Below are positions 49,843 to 59,900 of a stretch of 64,000 bases of DNA, one piece after another. A program made the translations under genes and the position numbers. Source of the stretch: Rhodococcoides fascians A25f. Its GTDB lineage: Bacteria > Actinomycetota > Actinomycetes > Mycobacteriales > Mycobacteriaceae. The notes below the pieces were generated by a model. It made no database searches. It had not been told where the DNA came from and saw only the letters and a program-made list of their open reading frames with translations. Each line of letters begins with the position of its first letter. The first letter of the stretch is position 1. Where the stretch lies: positions 2,697,501-2,761,500 of the forward strand of contig NZ_CP049744.1 in NCBI RefSeq assembly GCF_000760935.2, read 5' to 3'.

Positions 49843-51003
49843 TCAGCTGCTCAGGTACTGCGGAACTTCGATCGCGTCCAGTCCGAGGGCCACGGCAGCG
49901 CGAGCGGTCACCGGCCCGACGAGATTGCCGGTTCCGTTGTAGCCACCGAACGCGATCACTCCGTCATCGACGTAACCACACAACGGCCGCCCGTCCGCGG
50001 TGAACCCCACCGACGCTGCCCACCGTGCGTTCACGGAGACATGTTCGCCGGCAAACAACTCGGCGAGCGAGTCGAGGTAGTTCTGCACTCGGGCCGTCGG
50101 TTCGCTGGAGAAGGTCCACTCTTCCTCGACGAACAAGTCGCGGCCACCCCCGACGTACAGGCGTCCCGACGCGTCCTGCTGTGCGTAGTCGTACCCCCAC
50201 CGTCCGTACACGGGACACGGCAACCGACCCGCCGTGACAGGAGCGGTGGCGAGCATCTGGAGGCGGGCCGTCCGAACTCGACCGTCGAGCTGGGGGAGTA
50301 CGCGTTCGAGGCGACCGTCCACGGCGACCAGTATCAGATCGCAGCGGATCACCCCGGTCGGCGTCGTCACTGCTCCGGGCTCGATGCCGACAGCGGGTGT
50401 GTACTCGTGGAGCCTGGCGCGACCGGCAAGCGCTGCCGCCATTCCGAGTGCGCGACGGGCAGGATTCATCACCGCATCGTCGGGCAAAAAGACGCCGTCT
50501 CCCAGCTCGCCCGAATACTCTTCGACGGCAATGTTGTTCTCGCGCAGGCACTTCACCAATTCCGCGCAGTCCCGCGCATCAGCGGGGTCGGCCTGCGTAT
50601 CCGGGACGCCCGCAAGCCTGATGGACCCGGTGCGGCGAATGACGGACGATCCGAGGAGTGCTTCCAACGAATCGATCTCGGCGAGGGTCGCACGATAGAG
50701 ATCGACGGCGCACGGCCCCCACATCGACAGCGCGGTGTGCAGAAACGTTGCGGGGCCGCCCAGCAGAAAGCCGCCGTTTCGACCCGCAGCACCGGCTGCG
50801 ACTCGCCCTGCATCGATCCCGACGACGTCGAGGCCGCGGCCGAGCAGGTCAGCGACAGCGGCCAGGCCCGAACCGCCGAGACCGACGACGCAGACGTCAG
50901 CAGAGCAGTCGCCGTCCAACGCGGGCACGCCCCGCCAACCGGACACCGCGGAATCGTCGTCCCACGCCGGACGGGACATGTCGATGGGGACGGTGCCGAT
51001 CAT
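49843..51003 (-). CDS. FAD-dependent oxidoreductase (DAO family)
   Basis: 386 residues from ATG 51003; other starts (51036, 50979) are possible. The N-terminal Rossmann fold reads VCVVGLGGSGLAAVADLLGRG, and GAAGRNGGFLLGG follows the pattern of glycine/D-amino-acid oxidases. The C-terminal part has YVGGGRD and FGGYNGTGN. It should oxidise an amino or N-methyl acid. The substrate is unknown. Confidence 0.85.
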   Translation of the reverse strand: MIGTVPIDMSRPAWDDDSAVSGWRGVPALDGDCSADVCVVGLGGSGLAAVADLLGRGLDVVGIDAGRVAAGAAGRNGGFLLGGPATFLHTALSMWGPCAVDLYRATLAEIDSLEALLGSSVIRRTGSIRLAGVPDTQADPADARDCAELVKCLRENNIAVEEYSGELGDGVFLPDDAVMNPARRALGMAAALAGRARLHEYTPAVGIEPGAVTTPTGVIRCDLILVAVDGRLERVLPQLDGRVRTARLQMLATAPVTAGRLPCPVYGRWGYDYAQQDASGRLYVGGGRDLFVEEEWTFSSEPTARVQNYLDSLAELFAGEHVSVNARWAASVGFTADGRPLCGYVDDGVIAFGGYNGTGNLVGPVTARAAVALGLDAIEVPQYLSS

Positions 51004-51082
51004 GCCGACGATGGTATCCGTCGACCGGCACTGCATGGTTTACGATTCCGGCACCCGACACCCTTGACTGTGAGGACCGCCA

Positions 51083-51646
51083 ATGCGCACCTTGATCGTG
51101 ACCGCGTTCGTTTCGCTCGACGGCGTGATGGAAGGACCCGGTGGCGAAGCGGGCTACCGCAACTCCGGGTGGACGTTCCAGGACATCGAGTTCGACCCGG
51201 CGGCTTACGAAATCAAGGGGCGTGAGCAGAGCGAAGCGTCGGCGCTGCTACTCGGCCACACCTCGTACGAGGCCTTCGCACCGATCTGGCCGACGATGGA
51301 CGATTTCGCCGAATACAATGCCATGCCCAGGTATGTGGTGTCGACCACGCTGGAGCAGGATGATTCGCGTTGGCCCGCAACCATTTTGCGCAGTATCGAC
51401 GATGTCGCGGAGCTCAGGAACACCGACGGTGGGCCCATCTCCGTGCACGGTAGCGCCACGCTGGGCCGGAGTCTTGCCGATGCCGGTCTGGTCGATCGGT
51501 ACCACCTACTGGTGTTCCCGCTCCTGCTCGGTGCAGGAAAGCGTCTGTTCAGTGCGTCGGACAAGGACACCACGCATCTCGAATTGGTCGAACACGAGGT
51601 GTACGGAAACGGAATCCAGAAGCAAGTCTTCGACGTTCGCCGTTAG
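51083..51646 (+). CDS. Dihydrofolate reductase-like protein (RibD C-terminal type)
   Basis: 187 residues from ATG 51083, divergent from the oxidoreductase. The start TLIVTAFVSLDGVMEGPGGE is typical of the YyaP/YwjB-like DHFR family, with ISVHGSATLGRSLADAGLVD and FPLLLGAGKRLF later. It is a NADPH-binding reductase of unknown substrate; not the housekeeping FolA. Confidence 0.88.
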   Translation: MRTLIVTAFVSLDGVMEGPGGEAGYRNSGWTFQDIEFDPAAYEIKGREQSEASALLLGHTSYEAFAPIWPTMDDFAEYNAMPRYVVSTTLEQDDSRWPATILRSIDDVAELRNTDGGPISVHGSATLGRSLADAGLVDRYHLLVFPLLLGAGKRLFSASDKDTTHLELVEHEVYGNGIQKQVFDVRR

Positions 51647-51661
51647 TCCGTCGGGCAGGGC

Positions 51662-51958
51662 TCAGACGTCGTCGCTTCGGATGGTGCGCCGGCGAACCGA
51701 TACGAGTTGGAGTTCGGGCCGGGACGCTGCAACTCGCTCGAGCCGGTCGAGAACATCGGTGACGTGATCGAGGTCGCCGGCCACGACCGAAGCGCCGATA
51801 CCTGCTCGCCGATGAAGTTCACGATGGTCGGTCTCTGCGACCGATACCGCAAATTTGCGGTGCATCTCGGAGATCACCGGCCGAACAACGGAGCGTTTCT
51901 CTTTGAGTGAATGCACATCGCCGAGAAGAAAGTCGAATTCTATCCATCCAATCCACAT
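51662..51958 (-). CDS. DUF503 family protein
   Basis: 98 residues from ATG 51958. It shows the family start MWIGWIEFDFLLGDVHSLKEKRSVV in outline (LKEKR core), a ferredoxin-like fold, and SVAETDHRELHRRAGIGAS. Function is unknown (YlxP-like members in ribosome operons). It is convergent with the DHFR-like gene and divergent from the GntR gene. Confidence 0.85.
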   Translation of the reverse strand: MWIGWIEFDFLLGDVHSLKEKRSVVRPVISEMHRKFAVSVAETDHRELHRRAGIGASVVAGDLDHVTDVLDRLERVAASRPELQLVSVRRRTIRSDDV

Positions 51959-52061
51959 AGGCCTGCCAGTGTAGTGCCGGCGGCACCCGCGTGCTCCCGA
52001 CTCGACCCGGCGATGGCCGTGGATGCACACCATTCGACGCTCGTGTTCGTACACTGGCCTC

Positions 52062-52736
52062 ATGGCTGCGCGGGATGGACACGGATCCTTGCCGCCGAGC
52101 CTTGTCGAAATGGCAACCCGCCAGGTGCGATCCGAGGTGCTCAGTGGTGAGCTGGAGCCCGGATCTCGGGTGGTCGAGGAGACGTTGTGCTCGCGCCTCG
52201 GAATCAGCCGGGCACCGGTGCGGGAGGCGCTGCGGCTGTTGGCTCAGCAGGGCCTCGTCGAACATCTTCCTCGCCGCGGGTTTCGGGTGACGGTGTGGTC
52301 CGCAGAGGACATTCTCGAACTTTTCGAGCTGCGTCAGGTTCTCGAGCAGCACGCGCTCAGACGCGCACTCCCGGTTGCGTCCTCGTCCTTCGATTCTTTC
52401 GCTCCGGTACGTGCGGCCCTCGACGAGATGCGCGACGCCGATGCCCGCGGAGACACATTGGAGAAGGACGATGCGCATCGTCGCTTTCACGAAGCCATAG
52501 TCGGGTTGGCGGGCAGTCGGCAGCTCGACGTCGCGTATGCGCCGATCCTGCTGAAGTTGCAACTACCGATGGCCCGCAACCTCAGAGAAGAAGCGCGGGT
52601 TGCGAATCCGGTCGACGGGATCAGGCGTCACGAGTGGTTGCTCGATGCGATCGAATCCAACGACGTGTCGGTGGCGCTCGCTGCGCTGAAGCAGCACGGC
52701 GAACTCACGTACCTCCACCTCGAGAGAATTTCCTAA
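52062..52736 (+). CDS. GntR-family regulator of the biuret/allophanate operon
   Basis: 224 residues from ATG 52062. The winged helix has LGISRAPVREALRLLAQQGLVEHLPRRGFRV, and the FCD domain has ELFELRQVLEQHALRRAL and DDAHRRFHEAIVGLAGS. It lies 57 bases upstream of the allophanate hydrolase gene on the same strand and probably controls the operon in response to nitrogen compounds. Confidence 0.87.
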   Translation: MAARDGHGSLPPSLVEMATRQVRSEVLSGELEPGSRVVEETLCSRLGISRAPVREALRLLAQQGLVEHLPRRGFRVTVWSAEDILELFELRQVLEQHALRRALPVASSSFDSFAPVRAALDEMRDADARGDTLEKDDAHRRFHEAIVGLAGSRQLDVAYAPILLKLQLPMARNLREEARVANPVDGIRRHEWLLDAIESNDVSVALAALKQHGELTYLHLERIS

Positions 52737-52793
52737 CAGACTCGAAACATGGCGACAACCTGCTGAAACAGCAAACTGTCGACAATCGACGGT

Positions 52794-54617
52794 ATGAATT
52801 CAGACCGTGGTCCAGTGTGTGGACCCACCGTTGCAGAGATGCTCGAGGCGTACCGAACGGGCGCGAAGACTCCATCGAGTGTCGTCGAAGCGTTCTCGGC
52901 CGCCGTCGCGTCGCGCGGCGATGACGGCACATGGATCACCGTCGTCGGACTCGCGGAACTCTCCGCTGCGGCCGCAGCTCTGGAAGCACGATCCGACGCG
53001 CATTTGCTTCCGCTGTTCGGGATTCCCTTCGGGGTGAAAGACAGTATCGACGTGGCCGGGTACCCCACCACCCTGGCCTGCCCCGACTACGCCTACACGC
53101 CGGATTCGACGGCACCTGCGGTTCAGGCGCTGCTCGACGCCGGAGCCATTTTCGTCGGCAAGACCAGTCTCGATCAGTTCGCGACGGGCCTGAACGGCAC
53201 TCGTACACCACACACCGTTCCGCGCAGTGTCTACGGCAACGACATGATCTCGGGCGGATCGAGCTCCGGATCGGCCTTGGCCGTCGCCCTCGGGCAGGTG
53301 CCGTTCTGTGTGGCCACCGACACCGCCGGATCCGGTCGAGTACCGGCCGCGCTCAACGGAATCGTCGGATGGAAACCGTCACGTGGCCTGATCAGCACCG
53401 TCGGACTCGTCCCCGCGTGCAAGTCCCTGGACTGCATCACCCTGATGGCTACCACGATCGAGGACCTCGACCTCGTGTTCGACGTCATGTGTGCCGAGGA
53501 CCCGGCGGACGGTTGGTCACGTCCGCGCGGAGGAAGGTACGACGGGCGCGAGATCACCGTCGGACTACCGGACCTGCAGCTGCTGGACTTCTTCGGCGAC
53601 GCGGCCATGGCCGCCGCGCATTCGGCTGCTCGGGAATCGTTGCCCTCGTACGGACTGCGCACGGCAACAGTCGATCTCATGCCGTTTCTCGATGCCGGCT
53701 CGCTGCTGTACCAAGGGCCGTGGGTTGCCGAGCGACTGGTCGAGTTCGATGCATTCCTCACCGAGAATCCAGATTCCATCGTCCCCGTCGTCCGCGAGAT
53801 CTTCCTGGGAGGGCGTCAGTACAGCGCAGTCGATGCCTTCCGTGCACTGCAGACACTGCAAGACCTTCGCGCTCGCGTCGCGCAGCTCTGGACGTCGATG
53901 GACGTGATGATCGTGCCGACCATCGGCACCACCTTCACCGTTCCGGAGGTACTCGCAGACCCCATCGCGTGCAACACGAAGCTCGGTCACTACACCCACT
54001 TCGGGAACCTTCTCGACCTGACGGCGGTGGCAGTCCCCGCGGGGCTCACCGAGGACGGTCGACCGACCGGTCTCATGGTGATCGGGCCCGCGCTTGCCGA
54101 CGACACGGTGCTGGCGGTCGCGGCCAGGATCATCGGCGAACGACGGATCGTCTCGGCGCGTACTCCAACCGAAGAATCGACTGTCGACATCGTCGTCGCG
54201 GGGCACCACCTGTCAGGGGAGCGGGCCAATCCGCAGCTGCTCGAACTCGGCGGAACCCTGGTGGAGGCGACGACCACCGCACCGACGTACACACTGCTTC
54301 GGATCGGAACTGCCGATCCGACACCCGGCTTGCTGCGAGTTCCATTCGGCGGCAGCGCAATCGACGTGGAGAGGTGGCGTCTGCCCGCCACTTCTCTTGC
54401 GGTACTCGCGGGCAGACTGCCGGCGGTGCTCGCTCTGGGACGAGTACTGCTGGCCGACGGTTCCGACGTTCTCGGCTACGTCTGCGACGCAACTGTCCAG
54501 ACCGGCGCGGAGCGTCACACCGTCGACGACATCAGCGAGTTCGGTGGCTGGCGGGCATATTCCCGGGCGATCACTTCCGCCCACGACACTCCCACGGCAG
54601 CACAGGAGATCTCATGA
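52794..54617 (+). CDS. atzF: Allophanate hydrolase (AtzF-type)
   Basis: 607 residues. The amidase-signature domain (about 1-440) has the triad Lys82 (FGVKDSID), Ser156 (GGSSSGS) and Ser180 in TDTAGSGRVPAAL, the sequence typical of allophanate hydrolases rather than other amidases. The C-terminal domain (about 460-607) is the second allophanate hydrolase domain (GGSAIDVERWRLP). It converts allophanate (from biuret, urea or triazine breakdown) to ammonia and CO2. The next gene overlaps by 4 bases. No urea carboxylase is nearby, so biuret is the likely source. Confidence 0.9.
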   Translation: MNSDRGPVCGPTVAEMLEAYRTGAKTPSSVVEAFSAAVASRGDDGTWITVVGLAELSAAAAALEARSDAHLLPLFGIPFGVKDSIDVAGYPTTLACPDYAYTPDSTAPAVQALLDAGAIFVGKTSLDQFATGLNGTRTPHTVPRSVYGNDMISGGSSSGSALAVALGQVPFCVATDTAGSGRVPAALNGIVGWKPSRGLISTVGLVPACKSLDCITLMATTIEDLDLVFDVMCAEDPADGWSRPRGGRYDGREITVGLPDLQLLDFFGDAAMAAAHSAARESLPSYGLRTATVDLMPFLDAGSLLYQGPWVAERLVEFDAFLTENPDSIVPVVREIFLGGRQYSAVDAFRALQTLQDLRARVAQLWTSMDVMIVPTIGTTFTVPEVLADPIACNTKLGHYTHFGNLLDLTAVAVPAGLTEDGRPTGLMVIGPALADDTVLAVAARIIGERRIVSARTPTEESTVDIVVAGHHLSGERANPQLLELGGTLVEATTTAPTYTLLRIGTADPTPGLLRVPFGGSAIDVERWRLPATSLAVLAGRLPAVLALGRVLLADGSDVLGYVCDATVQTGAERHTVDDISEFGGWRAYSRAITSAHDTPTAAQEIS

Positions 54618-55327
54618 CCTCGACACACAGACCCGAATCGACGATTGCAACTGCATCACCATCGGAGTTCACGATCGATGCCGCACGGACGGCACTACTC
54701 GTGATCGACATGCAGCGGGATTTTCTGCTGCCCGGAGGGTTCGGGGAGAGCCTCGGCAACGACGTCGGCCTACTGCGAAGCGTCATCGAACCACTCGCGG
54801 GCCTCATCTCGGCAGCCAGGGAATCCGGGATACCCGTGATTCACACCAGAGAGGGTCATCTACCGGATCTGTCCGACTGTCCACCGGCGAAGTTGCGTCG
54901 CGGCACCCCGTCGCAGCGCATCGGCGACCCAGGAGCGTTCGGCCGCATCCTGATTCGCGGAGAGTACGGTCACGACATCGTCGACGAACTGGCACCGATC
55001 GACGGCGAGACCGTCATCGACAAGCCTGGAAAGGGGGCGTTCTACGCAACCGAACTCGCCGAGATTCTGATCGCCGCCGGAATCACCACGCTGCTCGTCA
55101 CGGGCGTGACGACCGAGGTATGCGTGCACACGACAGTGCGTGAAGCCAACGATCGCGGATACGAGTGCCTCGTGGTGACGGACTGCGTCGGTTCGTATTT
55201 TCCGGAATTCCAGCGCGTTGGACTCGAGATGATCTCGGCTCAAGGTGGAATTTTCGGGTGGACCGCGTCGTCGGAGGACGTCGTGGCTGCGTTGTCTGCT
55301 TTCGTCCCCACCTCGGCGAGTCGATAG
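54614..55327 (+). CDS. Isochorismatase-fold cysteine hydrolase, likely biuret amidohydrolase
   Basis: 237 residues, ATG overlapping the allophanate hydrolase stop. The catalytic triad is Asp32 (VIDMQRDF), Lys137 (VIDKPGKGAF) and Cys170 (GVTTEVCVHTTVREA), with the cis-peptide VTT. The spacing agrees with that of biuret hydrolases. Directly coupled to an allophanate hydrolase, the most likely reaction is biuret to allophanate plus ammonia. Ureidoacrylate or other N-carbamoyl hydrolase activity is the alternative. Confidence 0.83.
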   Translation: MTSTHRPESTIATASPSEFTIDAARTALLVIDMQRDFLLPGGFGESLGNDVGLLRSVIEPLAGLISAARESGIPVIHTREGHLPDLSDCPPAKLRRGTPSQRIGDPGAFGRILIRGEYGHDIVDELAPIDGETVIDKPGKGAFYATELAEILIAAGITTLLVTGVTTEVCVHTTVREANDRGYECLVVTDCVGSYFPEFQRVGLEMISAQGGIFGWTASSEDVVAALSAFVPTSASR

Positions 55328-55337
55328 GACCTCGGAC

Positions 55338-56927
55338 ATGACCATGGACGTGAAAGATTCACCCGCTGCCGACCCGTCGTCTCCGTTCGCTCTTTCGTGG
55401 TGGACCAAGGGAGACACCAACGCGTTCTTCGGACTCGGCTTCAACATCCTCGTCAATGTGCTCACTCTGACGACACTCAGTATCGCCGTGGTCGGGATTC
55501 CGTCGAGTGACGTCCTCGGGACCCTGCTCCCCGCCCTCGGTATCGCGCTGATTCTGGGAAACCTGTACTACATGGTTCTCGCCCGTCGATTGGCCAAGCG
55601 CGAGAACCGAACCGACGTGACGGCGCTGCCCTACGGGCCGAGCGTTCCGCACATGTTCATCGTGGTGTTCGTGGTCATGTTGCCGGTCTATCTGGCAACG
55701 GGTGACGCGCTGCAGGCGTGGGCAGCGGGGTTGGCCTGGGCGTTCATGATCGGCATCATCGTCATGATCGGCGCATTCGTCGGGCCGTACATCCGTAGGA
55801 TCACCCCGCGCGCGGCCATGCTGGGCACCCTGGCCGGCATCTCCATCACGTTCATCGCCATGCGTCCGGCCGCTCAGATGTGGGAGGCAGCTTGGATCGG
55901 ATTGCCCGTTCTCGCAATCATTCTGATCGGATTCTTCACGGACGTGAAGCTGCCCGGAAACATCCCGGTCGGTCTCGCAGCGCTTCTGGTAGGCACGGCG
56001 ATCGGCTGGATCGGCGGATACATGTCGGTGCCGGACGTGACCGAGGCAGCGAGCAACATCGCACTCGGCTTACCCGATCTGCGCCTCGATCTCCTTCTCG
56101 ACGGTCTCGGTAATCTGGCCCCGTTGCTCGCTACCGCAATTCCGTTGGGGGTCTACAACTTCACCGAGGCGATGAGCAACGTCGAAAGCGCATCCGCCGC
56201 GGGAGACAACTACAACCTTCGCAGCGTGCTGCTCGCCGACGGATTCGGTGCGATCGTCGGCTCGGCCTTCGGATCGCCGTTCCCTCCTGCGGTGTACATC
56301 GGGCACCCGGGCTGGAAGGACGCGGGCGGCCGAACCGGGTATTCGCTCGCGTCGGGCATCGCGATCGGACTCATGTGTTTCCTCGGGCTCTTCGGATTAC
56401 TGGCAACGCTGCTGCCGATTCCAGCGATCGTCCCGATTCTGCTGTACATCGGCTTGCTGATCGGTGCTCAGGCGTTCCAATCGGTGCCGAGGCTCCATGC
56501 CATCGCGGTGGTGGTCGCGTTACTACCGAACCTGGCGGAATGGGCAGTGGGGTTGATCGACAATGCACTCAGTGCTGCCGGTACATCGGCGACGGAGGTC
56601 GGTGACGAGGCGCTCGGCCAGGCGGGCGTCGTGTACGAGGGGCTCAAGACGTTCGGGTCGGGCGCGGTGCTCGCCGGACTGATGTTGGGCACCATCGTCA
56701 CGTTCGTTCTGGACAAACGATTTGTTACCGCTGGTGCAGCCGGCGGGGTTGCCGCGGCATTGTCGTGGGTCGGCTTGATCCACTCACACGAGGTGGGTTG
56801 GGCCGCCAATCCCCAAGTGGCGCTGGGCTACCTGTTCTTCGGGCTGGTGTGTCTGGCGTACTCGCGGCTGATTCCCGGCACGAAGCGGACGGACGAGCCG
56901 CAACCGGTCGGTGAGCCAGGGGAGTAG
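55338..56927 (+). CDS. NCS2/AzgA-like purine-type permease
   Basis: 529 residues from ATG 55338, about 12-14 membrane helices. It has the NCS2 features NRTDVTALPYGPSVPH, an NFTEAMSNVESASAAGDNY region in helix 8 and FGSPFPPAVYIGHPGWK. In an operon with biuret and allophanate hydrolases, it probably imports a related nitrogen compound (biuret, cyanurate-like or a purine). A few related operons have such a permease. 10 bases separate it from the hydrolase. Confidence 0.85.
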   Translation: MTMDVKDSPAADPSSPFALSWWTKGDTNAFFGLGFNILVNVLTLTTLSIAVVGIPSSDVLGTLLPALGIALILGNLYYMVLARRLAKRENRTDVTALPYGPSVPHMFIVVFVVMLPVYLATGDALQAWAAGLAWAFMIGIIVMIGAFVGPYIRRITPRAAMLGTLAGISITFIAMRPAAQMWEAAWIGLPVLAIILIGFFTDVKLPGNIPVGLAALLVGTAIGWIGGYMSVPDVTEAASNIALGLPDLRLDLLLDGLGNLAPLLATAIPLGVYNFTEAMSNVESASAAGDNYNLRSVLLADGFGAIVGSAFGSPFPPAVYIGHPGWKDAGGRTGYSLASGIAIGLMCFLGLFGLLATLLPIPAIVPILLYIGLLIGAQAFQSVPRLHAIAVVVALLPNLAEWAVGLIDNALSAAGTSATEVGDEALGQAGVVYEGLKTFGSGAVLAGLMLGTIVTFVLDKRFVTAGAAGGVAAALSWVGLIHSHEVGWAANPQVALGYLFFGLVCLAYSRLIPGTKRTDEPQPVGEPGE

Positions 56928-56929
56928 CG

Positions 56930-56963
56930 CTCCCGATGCGGGCCGCTCGGCCCGCATCGGGAG
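56930..56963. terminator. Bidirectional hairpin between the permease and the reductase gene
   Basis: CTCCCGATGCGGGCC (56930-56944) pairs perfectly with GGCCCGCATCGGGAG (56949-56963), with a 4-base loop. There is no T tract. It lies between convergent genes and would end both transcripts. Confidence 0.8.
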
Positions 56964-56968
56964 ATGCT

Positions 56969-59900
56969 TCAGCGCTCGCCGACGAGTCCGAGGGCCACGA
57001 GATCGGACAGATACTTCTCGATCAGTCCACGCCCGAGGTGTGGAATCTCCCCGACCGCCGCAGCGAACTCGTCCGCCGGCAACATCGCACCCGACGACGG
57101 CTGCTGCGGGTGTGCGTACGACTGAATCAAAGGCAGCAGCGAGTGGGAGCGCTGCTTCTCCGGAAGAGCCTCGACTGCAGCGCTGAAACGCTCGAACCAT
57201 TCGTCGTAGTCGTCGACGATCTCGATGTCGCGACCCGCCTCACGGATCCAATCGACGAACGTGTCCAGCGAGATGTTGTCGTCGTGTGGGTTGAGAATGT
57301 CGAAGGTTCGGTAACCCGAGACGTCGGCACCCGCAATCGTCGTGATGGCACCGGCGCTGAAATCGGCGGGAAGCCCGTCGTAATGGGCTAGGGGACGCCC
57401 ACTTTCGTCCGTCGGCGCACCGGTTCCCGTGGCGTAGAACGTCCGAGGAGCCAGTCCGGTTGCCACGACCGAGAGGATCAGACGCGTGAATACATCCGGT
57501 ACGTTGAGCTGGCCCGACCACCTGCTGTGCGCGAGGATCATATCGGAGCGAAAGACCGACACCGGCAGACCGAATTCGTCGAATGCGTTGCGCAACAACA
57601 CTTCGCCGGCCCACTTGGAGTTGCCATAGCCGTTGGCGTACGAATCGTCGACAGCCCGCGCAGGACTGTCGGTGCGGATGTCGCCGTTCTCCCGGAAATT
57701 GTCGACGCCCGCAGCGACGGCGACCGTCGACAGGTAGGTCACCGGCTTGACGTGGTCGGTCAGCGCGAGCCGGATCACCTCGGCCGTACCGACGACGTTG
57801 GGACCGAACAGGTGCTCGTACGGAAGAGAGTGGTTGACCAGCGCAGCGGGGTGAACGATGCGATCGATCCGCCCGGCCAGAGCCGCGAACTGGTCGTGGT
57901 CCAAGCCGAATCGAGGCGTGCCGAGATCTCCTGCCACGACCTCGAGGGCAGAGTCTGCCAGAGCTCGGTAGTGAGCGGACAGCTCTGTGTCTCCACTGTC
58001 GAACGCTGCATCGAGTCGGGAACGCGCGTCGGAATCGGAGCGTCCGCGAACCAAGCACACCACAGTTCCGCCGACCTCGGCCATACGCTCGAGCCATTCC
58101 AGGCAGAGGAAGCGGCCGAGGTATCCGTTGGCACCGGTCAGCAACACCGTTTCGGTTCGGGTGCGAGGGCCCGAAACATGATGAGCAGTATCGAGGAGCG
58201 TCTCGTCCAGGAAGGCAGACAGGCGCAGGTCGGAGGCGTGCGCAACCGTGGCGTCGCGTCCGTGCACCGAGGCGAATGTTGCTGTGTCGGAATCGTTGTC
58301 CCGGGCCGAGGTGATGTAGTCGGCCAAGGCAGACAGATCCATGGCCGGCCCGGTGATCACTCCCACCGGGACGTCCACTCCGTAGATGTCCCGCAGGAGC
58401 GTCGAGAACGTCAACGCCGACAACGAGTCTCCACCGAGATCACTGAAATGGGCGTCGGGTCGGACGTCGGATCCGTCGCATCCCAGCAGTGCCTGTGCCG
58501 CATCGCCGACGGTGGTCAGCACCGGGGCGTCGGCACCGCTGCGTCGAAGCTCGCGTAGGCGTTCGTTCTGACCCGACTCGAGTTCTGCGTAGCGACGCTC
58601 GAGATCGGCACCGTAGCGTTCGACGAGTTTCGGCCGTAGTTGCTTCCCGGCACCGGAGAGCAGCCCGTTGTCCTGCGTGAACGGCTGGTGCTCGATCGTC
58701 ACGTCGCGCGGAATTTCGTACGAGTTCAGCGATTCCGTACGAGCGATTTCTTGCAGTGACTCGATGATCGAGGCTGTGGTCGTATCCGGCCGAGCCGGGA
58801 CGACGACGGCCAGGAGATATGCGCGTTGGCTGTTGCCGTAGAGGAATATCTGGTCGACGAGTTCGCTGGTACCGAACACTGCCTCGAGACGGGCCAGGGC
58901 CACGAACTCACCCTGGGCCAGCTTGAGAACGTTCTTGCGGCGGTCTACGTAGGCAAGTCGGTCCGGCTCGATCTCGGCTACGACGTCCCCGGTGCGATAG
59001 AAGCCCTCGGAATCGAACACGTCCGCGGTGACGTCCGGGCGCTTGTAGTACCCGGGAATGATGGACGACGTCTTGAGTAGGAGTTCGCCGCGCGGATGCG
59101 GTGTGTCGGTGGAGAAGTAGCCGAGCTCGGGTACGTCGTCGAGTTTGTACTCGATCACCGGGGGGCGCGCGATGACGCCGTCGTGCAGCACCATTCCGGC
59201 TTCGGTGGAGCCGTAGTTGTCGCGGACCTGGATATCGAGCAGCTCGGTGATGAAATCCTTGACCTCGGTCGCGATCGGTGCAGTGCCGACCATCGCCGCC
59301 AGGATGCGTCCGCCGAATTGCCCGTTCCGGTAGCGCTCCAGAACCTCTCGCCGTACGGCCACTTCGTCTCCCACAGTGGAGCGCTCGACCTCTCGGTCGA
59401 TCTCGGCGAGAACGTTGTGTCGAATCATCTCGCACACTCGGGGGATCAACAGTGCCATCGTGGGCCGAGCGAGCGCGAAGTCCTCGAACAGTGTGGACAG
59501 GTCGCTGGCACCGGCGAAGTGCACCGTCCCGCCGGCAGCGAGCGCCGAGAACACGAGGCCACGGCCGGCCAGATGACTCATCGGAAGATAGTCGAGTGTG
59601 ATCACGGGGAAAGCAGGCCGGTCAACGGATTCGGAGGAAGCTCCGGTGTGGTGCCAGGCTCCGGTCCAGGCTCCGCAGACGATTCGTTCGGTGTGCATCG
59701 CCCCTTTGGGAGTTCCGGTGCTGCCGGAGGTGTAGATCAGTGTCGCGAGTCGGTCGGGATCTTCGGCATCGGGTAGCGGAACCTCCGGTAGTTTCTCGCC
59801 GTCGCGAACCAGCTCGGTGAGGGGCCGGATGACGACCCCGACCTGTTCGGCATCGGCGTGCGCGGACGTCATGATCCGTGTGTGCACGTCGATGGCAGCG

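Noticed and set aside
52931..54613. Long frame over the allophanate hydrolase running into the cysteine hydrolase
   Set aside because: Only the part after ATG 54614 is a real protein. The upstream part is an Arg-rich out-of-frame reading of the amidase gene.
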